This document shows, in pieces, positions 40,285-48,761 of a stretch of 64,000 nt of DNA. A program made the position numbers and the translations under genes. This DNA comes from an uncultured Shewanella sp. GTDB lineage: Bacteria > Pseudomonadota > Gammaproteobacteria > Enterobacterales > Shewanellaceae. The notes beneath the pieces were generated by a model. The model ran no database searches, was not told the origin of the DNA, and saw only the letters and a program-made list of their open reading frames with translations. Positions within the stretch are counted from its first letter, which is position 1. Each line of letters opens with the position of its first letter. The DNA lies in assembly GCF_947501665.1 (NCBI RefSeq), contig NZ_CANMWS010000013.1:90499-154498 (forward strand), given 5' to 3'.

Positions 40285-41261
40285 TCCCCAATCGAGCGAA
40301 ACGATTTCAATTTGTTGACGAAGCTAAACCAAGCGCTAAATGGCTTGCTTTTTATAACGAAGCGAAAGAAAGTTATAAACAATGGTTTTTAAAGGAAGGT
40401 GAGTTAAATCGTCCTTCTTTTATGAGCTGTAAAAATGCTCTTCAAGAACATATGCCAGAGCTTGTTCCTTATTGGGAACATTTATTAGTATTGTCTGAAG
40501 CGGATGATATTGATGCCCGCTTGTTAAGTTTTTACTGCCCCACTCCCTATGCCAGTGGCGGCTCTCAGGCTGTTTGGATACGCTACAACCCGGTTTTAGT
40601 AAAAAATTTTGATAATGCACCTGCACTTTTTGAGGGGCGTATTCTAAAAAGCTGTTGGGAACAAACCCAAGTTATTGCATCAACAGATGGACTATGGGGT
40701 GTGCTGGATGGAATGAATGAGCACGGATTGTCTGTCTCTTGGTCTTTTGGTGGAAGAAGTCGTACTGGTAAAGGTTTCAGTATGTCTATTATTTTACGGT
40801 ATATTTTAGAATACTGTAAAACGACAGAAGAAGCTGTGGCGGTACTGAGACGCGTGCCAGTGAATTTAACTTATAATGTCACGCTGTTAGATGCCAACTT
40901 TAATGTTAAAACGGTTGAATTATCACCTTTTATTGCACCAGTTGTGTCGCATATCCCTTTGGCTGTGAATCATCAAGGCGGGTTTGAATTGTCCAATTAT
41001 GCGATGTTCTCAAATTCTCATGAACGTAAACAAGAGTTGATAGAAAAGCTATATGATCCTTTGGTTAATATCGATTCTTTTATCAGTGCCTTTGAGTATG
41101 CTCCATTGTTTTCGACTGATTATGATCACGGTTTAGGTACCTTGTATACAGGAGTATATAACCCTCAGTTAAAAGCGATGGAATTTAGATGGCCTTATTA
41201 TATAAAACAATATCAGTCGTTTACCCATTTTGAAGAGAAAGAATTATGGATCACCTATTAA
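40281..41261 (+). CDS. C45/choloylglycine-hydrolase-type Ntn amidohydrolase
   Basis: 326 residues. Resembles linear amide C-N hydrolases and acyl-CoA:6-aminopenicillanate acyltransferases (peptidase C45). The likely nucleophile is Cys in LLSFYCPTPYASGGSQAVW; conserved blocks follow: VLVKNFDNAPALFEGRIL, ASTDGLWGVLDGMNEHGLSV, GKGFSMSIILRYILEYCKT and LTYNVTLLDANFNVKTVEL. If the C45 model holds, about 90 residues before the Cys would be a propeptide removed by self-cleavage. No signal peptide. ATGA overlap with the ATP-grasp gene points to joint action on one amide, as hydrolase or acyltransferase. Confidence 0.78.
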   Translation: MIPNRAKRFQFVDEAKPSAKWLAFYNEAKESYKQWFLKEGELNRPSFMSCKNALQEHMPELVPYWEHLLVLSEADDIDARLLSFYCPTPYASGGSQAVWIRYNPVLVKNFDNAPALFEGRILKSCWEQTQVIASTDGLWGVLDGMNEHGLSVSWSFGGRSRTGKGFSMSIILRYILEYCKTTEEAVAVLRRVPVNLTYNVTLLDANFNVKTVELSPFIAPVVSHIPLAVNHQGGFELSNYAMFSNSHERKQELIEKLYDPLVNIDSFISAFEYAPLFSTDYDHGLGTLYTGVYNPQLKAMEFRWPYYIKQYQSFTHFEEKELWITY

Positions 41262-42136
41262 GATCGTTAATGGGCGGTTTAATTTTTTTTGCGTTTTCCA
41301 GCTCTTTTGTTAAAGCGAATGAATCACCATGGTCAACAAATATGGCAGTGAGTTATTTATCAGGAAGTTATCATGGTAATACGATAAAAGATGATCTGAA
41401 TGGTTATGGCGTTAAGAGTCAATTCACATATTTAGATGATTATGATGTTAAGTTGGGCTATAGCCGATTAGGGATAGCCTTTGACAGTGATGATTTTAAT
41501 GACACTTTGTATCAAGAAGCATTTCAGTTTGAAGGCGAGAGTCATTATTTTATTGATATGTTGAATGGTTCCCTAACAACTGGTCTTCAATATTCTCAAA
41601 TTGACGGAAATTTATCGGATAGTGCGCTAGGTAATATGTCCTATATAGGCGGGGTATTACGATATATGAGTTATCAGCGAGATTTATATTTTGACTTGCA
41701 TTACTCAAGATCTGCTTATGATTTAACGAGTAATGTATATCAATATGATGTTGCTGCAGGTGCGAGCCTGTTTGGCCAAAGCAATTGGGGACAAATCAGG
41801 TTTTATAATATTGAGAGCACCTCGTTTGAACGTCGCTATATATCAGCCGATCTATTGATTAAACATTGGCTATCTTCGTACTCATTGCTATCGCCAAATA
41901 GTGTTTATTTTGCATTTACATTAGGAGACAGGTTACTTGCAGTGGATCCTGACACATTAGTTATTGCAAATTTGAGTCAAATTCAAAAGCAATATATTCG
42001 AGTGGGCACGCAATGGGCATTGCCCAATCGCAGTGAGTTAACGCTTGCTTTAGCGTATAGCGAATATGAGCTATCCACGTCTGATAGTGATTATTCCGGT
42101 ACATTCCTGTTGTTGCAATATTCTAAAAAATGGTGA
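41246..42136 (+). CDS. Outer-membrane beta-barrel protein of the operon
   Basis: 296 residues; signal peptide MDHLLRSLMGGLIFFAFSSS ending near VKANE. The mature chain shows alternating amphipathic strands (NMAVSYLSGSYHGNTI; VKLGYSRLGIAFDSDDF; LTLALAYSEYELS) and ends FLLLQYSKKW, with a terminal aromatic typical of outer-membrane barrels, about 14 strands by eye. No known porin family is recognised. It overlaps the C45-type gene by 16 bases and the last TPR gene by seven, so it is an integral member of the operon. Confidence 0.75.
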   Translation: MDHLLRSLMGGLIFFAFSSSFVKANESPWSTNMAVSYLSGSYHGNTIKDDLNGYGVKSQFTYLDDYDVKLGYSRLGIAFDSDDFNDTLYQEAFQFEGESHYFIDMLNGSLTTGLQYSQIDGNLSDSALGNMSYIGGVLRYMSYQRDLYFDLHYSRSAYDLTSNVYQYDVAAGASLFGQSNWGQIRFYNIESTSFERRYISADLLIKHWLSSYSLLSPNSVYFAFTLGDRLLAVDPDTLVIANLSQIQKQYIRVGTQWALPNRSELTLALAYSEYELSTSDSDYSGTFLLLQYSKKW

Positions 42137-42852
42137 AGTCATATATTATTATGAGTAAACAAATATCAGCGTTCATTTTACTTATTTTATCGTTTCATTG
42201 TCAGGCGATAGAGCAAGATTGGGAGGCTTCATATTTATTTGAAGCACAGGGCTTATATGAGAAAGCCATTGAGGTTATTCGATTACCTGAATCTGTCTTG
42301 AGTGCAGCGAGTATAGTGGTCAATATTGATATGCAAAAATATATAAAGGGAAATAAGGCTGAGGCTATTGAGTGGGTACCTAAAATAGGGTCGATTCTAT
42401 CGACTTATGAATTTACCTTAATGCGTATTGCTTGGTTACATTTTCAAAATAAGGATTATAACCAGTCAATTGAAACTTACCGTAAAGCAATGACGCTTAA
42501 CTCTGAGTCAATTGATGCACAAGTTGGGATCTTATCGCCTTTAGCTGCATTATATCGATGGAAAGAGGTGGTAATTCAATCGAGTAAAGCACTAGAATCA
42601 CAGCCTTTATTGTATCAAGCTCATTTGTATTTAATGCAAGCTCGTGAACATACTCAATCATGGCTCGCTTTGGAGGATGAAGCACGAATACTTATTGTTA
42701 AATTTCCGACTGCAGTGGATCCTTGGGTTTATTTAGGGCGAGCTTTACAGCATCAACATAAAATAGATGAGGCCGTGAATGCTTATCAACAAGTATTGGT
42801 TCGCTATCCGAATAATATGGAGGCACTGCGATATTTACAGTATAGCTCTTAG
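42130..42852 (+). CDS. Periplasmic TPR-repeat protein (second), last gene of operon
   Basis: 240 residues from ATG 42130; an ATG at 42151 (MSKQISAFILLILSFHCQA) gives a cleaner signal peptide and may be the true start. TPR units at ASYLFEAQGLYEKAIEVIRL, RIAWLHFQNKDYNQSIETYR and VYLGRALQHQHKIDEAVNAY. Same general design as the TPR protein at 35312, so the operon carries two envelope TPR proteins, one near each end. Probably pairs with the outer-membrane barrel just upstream. A hairpin at 43143 lies about 290 bases downstream. Confidence 0.75.
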   Translation: MVKSYIIMSKQISAFILLILSFHCQAIEQDWEASYLFEAQGLYEKAIEVIRLPESVLSAASIVVNIDMQKYIKGNKAEAIEWVPKIGSILSTYEFTLMRIAWLHFQNKDYNQSIETYRKAMTLNSESIDAQVGILSPLAALYRWKEVVIQSSKALESQPLLYQAHLYLMQAREHTQSWLALEDEARILIVKFPTAVDPWVYLGRALQHQHKIDEAVNAYQQVLVRYPNNMEALRYLQYSS

Positions 42853-43279
42853 TTTTATACTTATTCCAATATATCAGTGATCTGTCGTGGGAGTTTAAGG
42901 ACTGTAGGTAAGCTTATTAATTATACCGACATTAACAAACAATCCCACCCTCTATGATGGTCGCGGATGATTGACGCTAATTGTTATTATTGGCCTAGGT
43001 ATAAACGTTGCGCTACTTTTCCATTAATAAGGGCGTATAGTAAAAGCATTTAACGTGGCATAAAGTATGTTGAACACTCGCATTATGTGAGCTTCTTTAC
43101 TTTGGCGTTGCATCCATTTTAAGTGGTATTGTTTATTTAATTAACCTGTACTCGGGATAATGAGTACAGGTTTAAACTAGATTGCATTAAAATTAATGAC
43201 TTAAATTAATTTCTTGTTTTTATTTATGTCATTTTTCTAAATAGCGATATTTAACGGCGCTGCTCAAACCTAGTTCTGG
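42853..43279. other. Intergenic stretch between the operon and the nuclease gene
   Basis: 427 bases without a supported gene. It is less AT-rich than the flanks and could be decayed coding DNA, but no recognisable family appears in any frame. The only clear structure is the hairpin at 43143-43172. Confidence 0.5.
43143..43172. terminator. Hairpin between convergent operon and nuclease gene
   Basis: A perfect 11-bp stem AACCTGTACTC/GAGTACAGGTT with an eight-base loop, between the plus-strand operon and the minus-strand nuclease. Short T run on the plus side only. Confidence 0.6.
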
Positions 43280-44914
43280 TTAATGGCATTGATCGGCATA
43301 AATATCATTTGCCCAGTCAGCATAATCAATAAATGGATTTCGATTACCTTGTATTGCGTAAACTTTGTTATTTCTGGCTTCTTCTGCACTATCAACAGGA
43401 TCAGCATTATGCCAGGTGAGTAAGGTACAAAGCTTTCCAATATAACCGTTACCCGATGATGACGTTGCTGTGCCAGTGAAATCACTGATCTGCAGATCAC
43501 CGACGCCAGTGCTGCTGGTATCGGTACCTTGATAACGGACATCCATGTAAAAGATCATACGGGCGACATCGCCTTTTAAGTTATCCATAGGTTCAAAACT
43601 GTCTGTATCATAATATGTGCCTGGTGCTTCACTGATACTATTACTACTGGAGGTATCAAAGTCTAAATTTCCGCGAGTGCTGTTGACTGATTCATCGGAT
43701 GGGCGTAAGTGATGAATGTCTGTATAGGCATCGTCACCAGAAGAGGGGAAGCCATGACTTTTAGGCCAGATATGTTCACGATTCCAATCATTTTGATCAT
43801 TATTTGCACCAGAACCACCGACTCGATAGGCTTTATTTTGAGAACGTTGAGTGTAAAATAATATGATATTTTCACTATTGTTAGGATCTTCATCCGTGGT
43901 TTGTAATGCATCCCAAACTTGAGAATAAGATAAAGAGGTGTGGCCATCGATAATGGTATTTAATGCGCTTTTTAAGGCTTCACCTGTTAAGTTATTAGCA
44001 TCGGCATAATAGGTATCGAAGTTTTCAAATGCTGAATTTCCACCACCTGTATTATCCGTGTCTTCAGTGTAATTTGCTGATAATGTTACTCCGCTATAGC
44101 TTTCATAGGCTAAAACGGTAATGTAGTAAGTTCCAGCAGAAACACTGGAAAAAGAACATGATTCATCATTACCCTGTAAGTAAGGCGCGCAGTCATAGCT
44201 AGAGGTTGTTGGAGTGCTTCCTTTTTTAACGTATAAGTCAGCGTCACCACTGCCACCATTAATAGCAATAGTTAGGTTTGAACCCGCTGTTGTTGTGAAG
44301 GTATAGCTAAGACTATTACCGCTACGGGTCGAACTTAAGTTGATAGTGTTACCATTGCTAAGTTCTGTGTCACTTGTGGAAACGAATAGATTATTATTTG
44401 TTGAGCACGATGAGGTCAATATTCCTGATTTTGGTGTTCCAGTTGTATTTGAATTTTCCCAATCGCTAACAGAATCAGTGTCTTCAGTATTGCTACGGAT
44501 CAGAGTGGTATCACTTGCTGAAATATTCCAGCCACTGATTTTATTTTCCCAAGCAAGCATATCAATTTCAGAGTTATTGTTTTTTAAATATAAATAATCG
44601 CCAGAATTACCTAGAGATAAGCTGAAATCTGAGAAATCTGCACTAGTGGCATAGAGGTTATAAAATGCAGTTGCATCTTTTGCAATGGTAATATATTCCC
44701 CTGCTGCTATTTCACCGCTTAAGGCATAGGTACCGCCATTATCGTTAAGTGTATAGGTTGATAAATCGATGGTGTCACAACTTGAGTTATAGAGTTCAAC
44801 CCATTCTTCAGTGAGATCATCGTTAGGAGTATCATAGAGTACTTCACTAATTAGTACATTTGCAGTTACTGAGAAGTGAAATGTAGAGAGAGCTAAGCAT
44901 ATTATTTTTTTCAT
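43280..44914 (-). CDS. Secreted endonuclease I with lamin-tail and PPC domains
   Basis: 544 residues. Signal peptide MKKIICLALSTFHFSVTA; lamin tail domain at about 20-165 (VLISEVLYDTPNDDLTEEWV, then ELYNSS); PPC domain at about 200-285 (SGDADLYVKKG, AGTYYITVLAYESYSG); endonuclease I catalytic domain at about 300-540 with the metal/active-site segment NREHIWPKSHGFPSSGDDAY, then TDIHHLRPSD and NSTRGNLDF. Known relatives are extracellular DNases of Shewanella and Vibrio used to degrade environmental DNA for phosphate and nutrients or in biofilm turnover. Single gene, transcribed toward the accessory operon. Confidence 0.92.
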   Translation of the reverse strand: MKKIICLALSTFHFSVTANVLISEVLYDTPNDDLTEEWVELYNSSCDTIDLSTYTLNDNGGTYALSGEIAAGEYITIAKDATAFYNLYATSADFSDFSLSLGNSGDYLYLKNNNSEIDMLAWENKISGWNISASDTTLIRSNTEDTDSVSDWENSNTTGTPKSGILTSSCSTNNNLFVSTSDTELSNGNTINLSSTRSGNSLSYTFTTTAGSNLTIAINGGSGDADLYVKKGSTPTTSSYDCAPYLQGNDESCSFSSVSAGTYYITVLAYESYSGVTLSANYTEDTDNTGGGNSAFENFDTYYADANNLTGEALKSALNTIIDGHTSLSYSQVWDALQTTDEDPNNSENIILFYTQRSQNKAYRVGGSGANNDQNDWNREHIWPKSHGFPSSGDDAYTDIHHLRPSDESVNSTRGNLDFDTSSSNSISEAPGTYYDTDSFEPMDNLKGDVARMIFYMDVRYQGTDTSSTGVGDLQISDFTGTATSSSGNGYIGKLCTLLTWHNADPVDSAEEARNNKVYAIQGNRNPFIDYADWANDIYADQCH

Positions 44915-45564
44915 TTTACTTATCCAATCAAACCTTATTTTTATTTAGTGGAATGTAGACTATAGTTGTGAATAAATAAATACAAAAATATGAAAAGAGT
45001 TAAAAATATTGCGCATTGGTGGTTATTTAATTATTTTTTAGTGTTTTGCATTGTTTATTTATTTGTTTATCTTATTTTATTCGATGTGGCGTTATATATG
45101 TTAAAACATGATTTTTTCTTTATTTTAAATAAATAAATGAGAATGCATTTATACCTTAATTTACGTATAGCATTGTTTTTAATGTCTTTATTGGTATTTA
45201 CTATACAAAATACATCGTTATGATATTAATGATATGGATACATGGATGTATTTTTTGTTAACTATTTGTTAATTTAAAATGTAGCTTAATTATTATGATT
45301 TTTAGGTTTTAAACTTAATAGTATAAGTTATATTTTTAATTAAATGAGCAACAATGGAATAAGAAGATGTGTGCTCTTGAGGGATTTTTCTAGATAAAAA
45401 GTGTGTTCTTAATTAGTGTTTTGATTGGCGTGAGTGATTTAAAAATATATCTTCATTATAGGGTAAATGTTAATTTAACATGCTACTCAGCAGTATGGGG
45501 TCATACTGCTGAGTAGGGGATGACCGTGACAAGTTTGAAAACAGAGCCTTTAAATACCTTAATA
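44915..45564. other. AT-rich intergenic region
   Basis: 650 bases, extremely AT-rich up to 45480, probably holding the nuclease promoter on the left (minus strand). The only distinct structure is a 14-bp perfect hairpin at 45484-45515. No gene supported. Confidence 0.5.
45484..45515. terminator. Strong hairpin, 14-bp stem
   Basis: TACTCAGCAGTATG/CATACTGCTGAGTA around a four-base loop, perfectly paired, 49 bases downstream of the small minus-strand gene ending at 45565. No T run on either side, so its role as terminator is uncertain. Confidence 0.45.
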
Positions 45565-45714
45565 TTACTCTATGGCTACTTCGCTGTTGATGACATTCGC
45601 AGCATGATTAGTGAGAATATGGAGCGTTTTTTTATTGGTATATTCCATTGCACAGGCTAAGGTCAAAAGTGAAATAACAAAGAAGTAACTATATACCTTG
45701 CTTGATAATGTCAT
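45565..45714 (-). CDS. Putative 49-residue secreted peptide
   Basis: Begins MTLSSKVYSYFFVISLLTLA and continues CAMEYTNKKT. The first 22 residues look like a signal peptide with an A-C-A site, leaving a mature peptide of 27 residues (MEYTNKKTLH to SEVAIE). A TGAGG ribosome-binding site lies 7 bases before the ATG, and a strong hairpin follows. No homologue is recognised. It sits between the nuclease and the trkH-trkA operon. Too short to be certain. Confidence 0.45.
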   Translation of the reverse strand: MTLSSKVYSYFFVISLLTLACAMEYTNKKTLHILTNHAANVINSEVAIE

Positions 45715-45764
45715 GGGGATACCTCAGTATTCTTGTGAAGCGATAGAATAATCGAAAATGCCGT

Positions 45765-45793
45765 AAAAAGTGTGTTTTTTAGTCACACTTTTT
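45765..45793 (-). terminator. Terminator of the trkH-trkA-rsmB-fmt-def operon
   Basis: A perfect 10-bp stem AAAAAGTGTG/CACACTTTTT with a nine-base loop. On the minus strand it ends in a TTTTT run. Located 95 bases after the trkH stop. Confidence 0.7.
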
Positions 45794-45888
45794 GCGCTTT
45801 TTGTAACTGGAGATGTCGAGATTGTATAATTAGCTGAAAAATAGTTAGTTACACTACTCTTAGCGTTCGATAATGAGCTGAAGTTTGA

Positions 45889-47331
45889 TTAAAACCGCCA
45901 AAATTTGGGGTGAAATAATACTGCAACGGTAAGGATCTCTAATCGCCCCATAAGCATTCCAATGGCCAAAGCCCACTTTGCTACTTCTGGCAGAGAGGCA
46001 TAGTTACTTGAGGGACCAATAACACTCCCTATTCCTGGACCAACATTACTGATAGCGGTAATGGAACCCGATATACTGGTCATTAAATCGAGCCCTGTTG
46101 AGACTAAAATGATGGCAATAATGACAAATAACATAATGAACAACAACATGAAAGTGACGAGTGAATTGACAATTTCTTGATTAATAATTTGCTCGTTATA
46201 TCGACTTTTAAAGACGCTTTTAGGGTGAAATTGTTGTTTGAGTTGTTGTGCCATAACGGCAAATGCAATTTGAAATCTGAAGATTTTGATCCCCCCAGAT
46301 GTTGAACCTGAACAGCCACCTACAAACAATAAAAAGAAGAAAGTAATACTGGCAAGTGTTCCCCATGAGTCAAAATCGGTGAGGCCAAAGCCTGTGGTGG
46401 TGACGACTGAAACCACATTAAATGTTGATAATCGTAAAGCATCGATAAAAGGCATATCTTTGACGTAAGAAAGCCAGATACCTAATGCTACGGAGACTAA
46501 GGCAATAAAGATTAAAAAGCCTTTTACTTGCGCATCGTTCCATACTTTTAGATTGCTTTGTTGTAGGCTGTAAACAAATAATAATAAAGGTAATGCGCCA
46601 GATATCATAAATAAAATAGCGAACCATTGTGCTTCATGAGAAAAAGCGGCCATGGATTTATCAGATGTTGAAAAACCCCCTGTGGATAGTGTGCTCATTG
46701 CATGATTAATGGCATCAAACCAACTCATACCACTGTAATGAAATGCGACGTAACATAGTAAGGTGAGTGAGCAATAGACAAAAAGTAGGTTTTTTGCCAT
46801 TAACTGTGTTCTTGGAACGGTTTTATCGCTCCAGTCCGATGATTCTGTTCTGAATAGTCGCATTCCCCCGACGTTTAAAAAGGGTAAAATGGCCACGGCC
46901 ATGACAATAAAACCAATGCCACCAAACCAATGCAGTAAAGAGCGCCAAATGAGAATACTTCGATCCATATTATCAAGACCTGTCAGTACTGTTGAACCTG
47001 TTGTAGTGATCCCTGACATGGTTTCAAAAAAGGCATCGGTATAATTGATACCAATATAAATAGTAAAGGGAAGGGCCGCAAATAAGCTCACGATAATCCA
47101 AGTGAAACTGGTGAGAATAAACATATCCCTAATGTTCAGTTGTAAGCGTTTTTTTTGGCCGTTATGTAAGCAAATGGCAGCAGTAATACCACAATATAGG
47201 CAAGATCTGGCAAAGGCTCCGCTAGTACCCTCTCCCAAGTACACTGCTAATCCTAAAGGAATAAGCATGAAACCTGTTAGGGCGGATAAAAAGATGCCTA
47301 AAATAAATAATAGGGCTCTAAAATTCAGCAT
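45889..47331 (-). CDS. trkH: Potassium uptake protein TrkH (copy 2, with trkA)
   Basis: 480 residues, Trk/Ktr channel subunit. Pore filters SGITTTGSTVLTG, LSTGGFSTSD, VTTTGFGLTD and SNVGPGIGSVIG. Same family as the copy at 29219 but clearly diverged (for example LPFLNVGGMRLFRTESSDWS against LPVLGVGGMQLYRAEMPGPV). It is the last gene of an operon with trkA, rsmB, fmt and def (15 bases after trkA), so channel and gate are co-expressed. Confidence 0.95.
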   Translation of the reverse strand: MLNFRALLFILGIFLSALTGFMLIPLGLAVYLGEGTSGAFARSCLYCGITAAICLHNGQKKRLQLNIRDMFILTSFTWIIVSLFAALPFTIYIGINYTDAFFETMSGITTTGSTVLTGLDNMDRSILIWRSLLHWFGGIGFIVMAVAILPFLNVGGMRLFRTESSDWSDKTVPRTQLMAKNLLFVYCSLTLLCYVAFHYSGMSWFDAINHAMSTLSTGGFSTSDKSMAAFSHEAQWFAILFMISGALPLLLFVYSLQQSNLKVWNDAQVKGFLIFIALVSVALGIWLSYVKDMPFIDALRLSTFNVVSVVTTTGFGLTDFDSWGTLASITFFFLLFVGGCSGSTSGGIKIFRFQIAFAVMAQQLKQQFHPKSVFKSRYNEQIINQEIVNSLVTFMLLFIMLFVIIAIILVSTGLDLMTSISGSITAISNVGPGIGSVIGPSSNYASLPEVAKWALAIGMLMGRLEILTVAVLFHPKFWRF

Positions 47332-47346
47332 GCTTTCTCCGCTTTT

Positions 47347-48756
47347 TTAGAAGAAGAACGCGCTTGGCTGGAACAGTTTCTCGACTTCACCAATAAATTT
47401 TTTATCGACCAAGAAGAGAATAACGTGGTCATCCTGTTCAATGATTGTATTGTCGTGCGCCATTAATACTTCTTCGTCTCTCACTATTGCGCCAATAGTG
47501 GTGCCTGGTGGCAGTTTTATCTCGCTGATTTTTTTACCCACCACTTTAGAGGTGCTTTTGTCACCATGTGCAATAGCTTCAATGGCTTCTGCTGCCCCTC
47601 GTCTTAAAGAGTATACGTTACAAATATCACCTTGGCGGATATGAGTTAACATGGCTGAAATGGTGGCTTGTTGAGGCGATATGGCGATATCAATATTAGC
47701 TTCTTGGACTATATCGACATAAGCTTCTCGTTGAATGAGTACCATGACATTTTTAGCCCCCATTCGCTTCGCTAATAGTGATGACATGATATTAGCTTCA
47801 TCGTCATTGGTGACGGCAATAAAGACATCAGTTTGTTCTATATGTTCTTCAACTAGAAGTTCTTGATCGGATGCATCACCACAGAAAACGGTGGCATTTT
47901 CTAAGCGTTCTGATAGCTCTTCTGCGCGATCATGATTTCTTTCTATTAATTTTACACTGTGGTTTCGTTGCAACTGTTTTGCTAAGCCAAAACCAATGTT
48001 GCCACCTCCGGCAATCATGATATTACGATAAGAATTATCGAGTTTTTGCATTTCTCCCATAACAGCACGAATGTGGCGAGTATCGGCGAGGAAGAACACT
48101 TCATCGTCAGCTTCCATAATCGTTGTTCCGCGAGGCATGATGGGGCGACCTTGGCGGAAAATTGCCGCGACACGAGTATCGATATTAGGCATATGCTCAC
48201 GCAATGCGGCAAGTGCATTGCCGACTAAAGGTCCACCATAGTAAACTCTTACAGCGACTAAACTTAATCGACCTTCAGCAAACTCTAAAACTTGTAATGC
48301 ACCTGGGTGTTCGACTAGTCTTCGAATATATGCGGTGACCAATTGTTCTGGCGCAATGAGTTCGTCAATCACAAAGCCACCGCGAGTACGATTATCATTT
48401 TGTTTGGTTTCACTATCGATAAACAGCTTATCGCGAATACGAATATATTGCTCAGAGCGGATCCTTGCAATTTTCGTTGGCGTGCCAAATAAAGAGAAAG
48501 CAATTTGGCAAGCTGACATGTTGCATTCATCGCTACTGGTAACGGCAATCAGCATGTCGGCATCTTCAGCCCCTGCTTCTTTTAGCACATCGGGATGTGC
48601 ACCGTGACCGATGACGACACGCAAATCAAATTTATCTTGTAGGCTTTGTAAGCGGCTTTTATTATGATCGACAATAGTGATGTCATTATTTTCGCCGACT
48701 AAATTTTCTGCCAATGTGCCGCCTACTTGACCTGCACCTAAAATGATAATCTTCAT
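47347..48756 (-). CDS. trkA: Trk potassium transporter NAD-binding subunit TrkA
   Basis: Cytoplasmic gating subunit, 469 residues (E. coli 458). Two RCK_N/RCK_C pairs: first Rossmann motif [20 protein letters not shown], second [20 protein letters not shown]. The C-terminal RCK_C end is intact ([19 protein letters not shown], then DDHVILFLV). 5 bases separate it from rsmB, as in the conserved def-fmt-rsmB-trkA order. Confidence 0.96.
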   Translation of the reverse strand: MKIIILGAGQVGGTLAENLVGENNDITIVDHNKSRLQSLQDKFDLRVVIGHGAHPDVLKEAGAEDADMLIAVTSSDECNMSACQIAFSLFGTPTKIARIRSEQYIRIRDKLFIDSETKQNDNRTRGGFVIDELIAPEQLVTAYIRRLVEHPGALQVLEFAEGRLSLVAVRVYYGGPLVGNALAALREHMPNIDTRVAAIFRQGRPIMPRGTTIMEADDEVFFLADTRHIRAVMGEMQKLDNSYRNIMIAGGGNIGFGLAKQLQRNHSVKLIERNHDRAEELSERLENATVFCGDASDQELLVEEHIEQTDVFIAVTNDDEANIMSSLLAKRMGAKNVMVLIQREAYVDIVQEANIDIAISPQQATISAMLTHIRQGDICNVYSLRRGAAEAIEAIAHGDKSTSKVVGKKISEIKLPPGTTIGAIVRDEEVLMAHDNTIIEQDDHVILFLVDKKFIGEVEKLFQPSAFFF

Positions 48757-48761
48757 GCCTG

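Noticed and set aside
33197..42852. Siderophore (NIS) or ribosomal-peptide cluster
   Set aside because: No IucA/IucC-type synthetase, hydroxylase, precursor peptide or TonB receptor is present; only the Fur-like site points that way.
42853..43142. Insertion-sequence remnant
   Set aside because: Composition differs from the flanks but no terminal repeats or transposase fragment could be identified.
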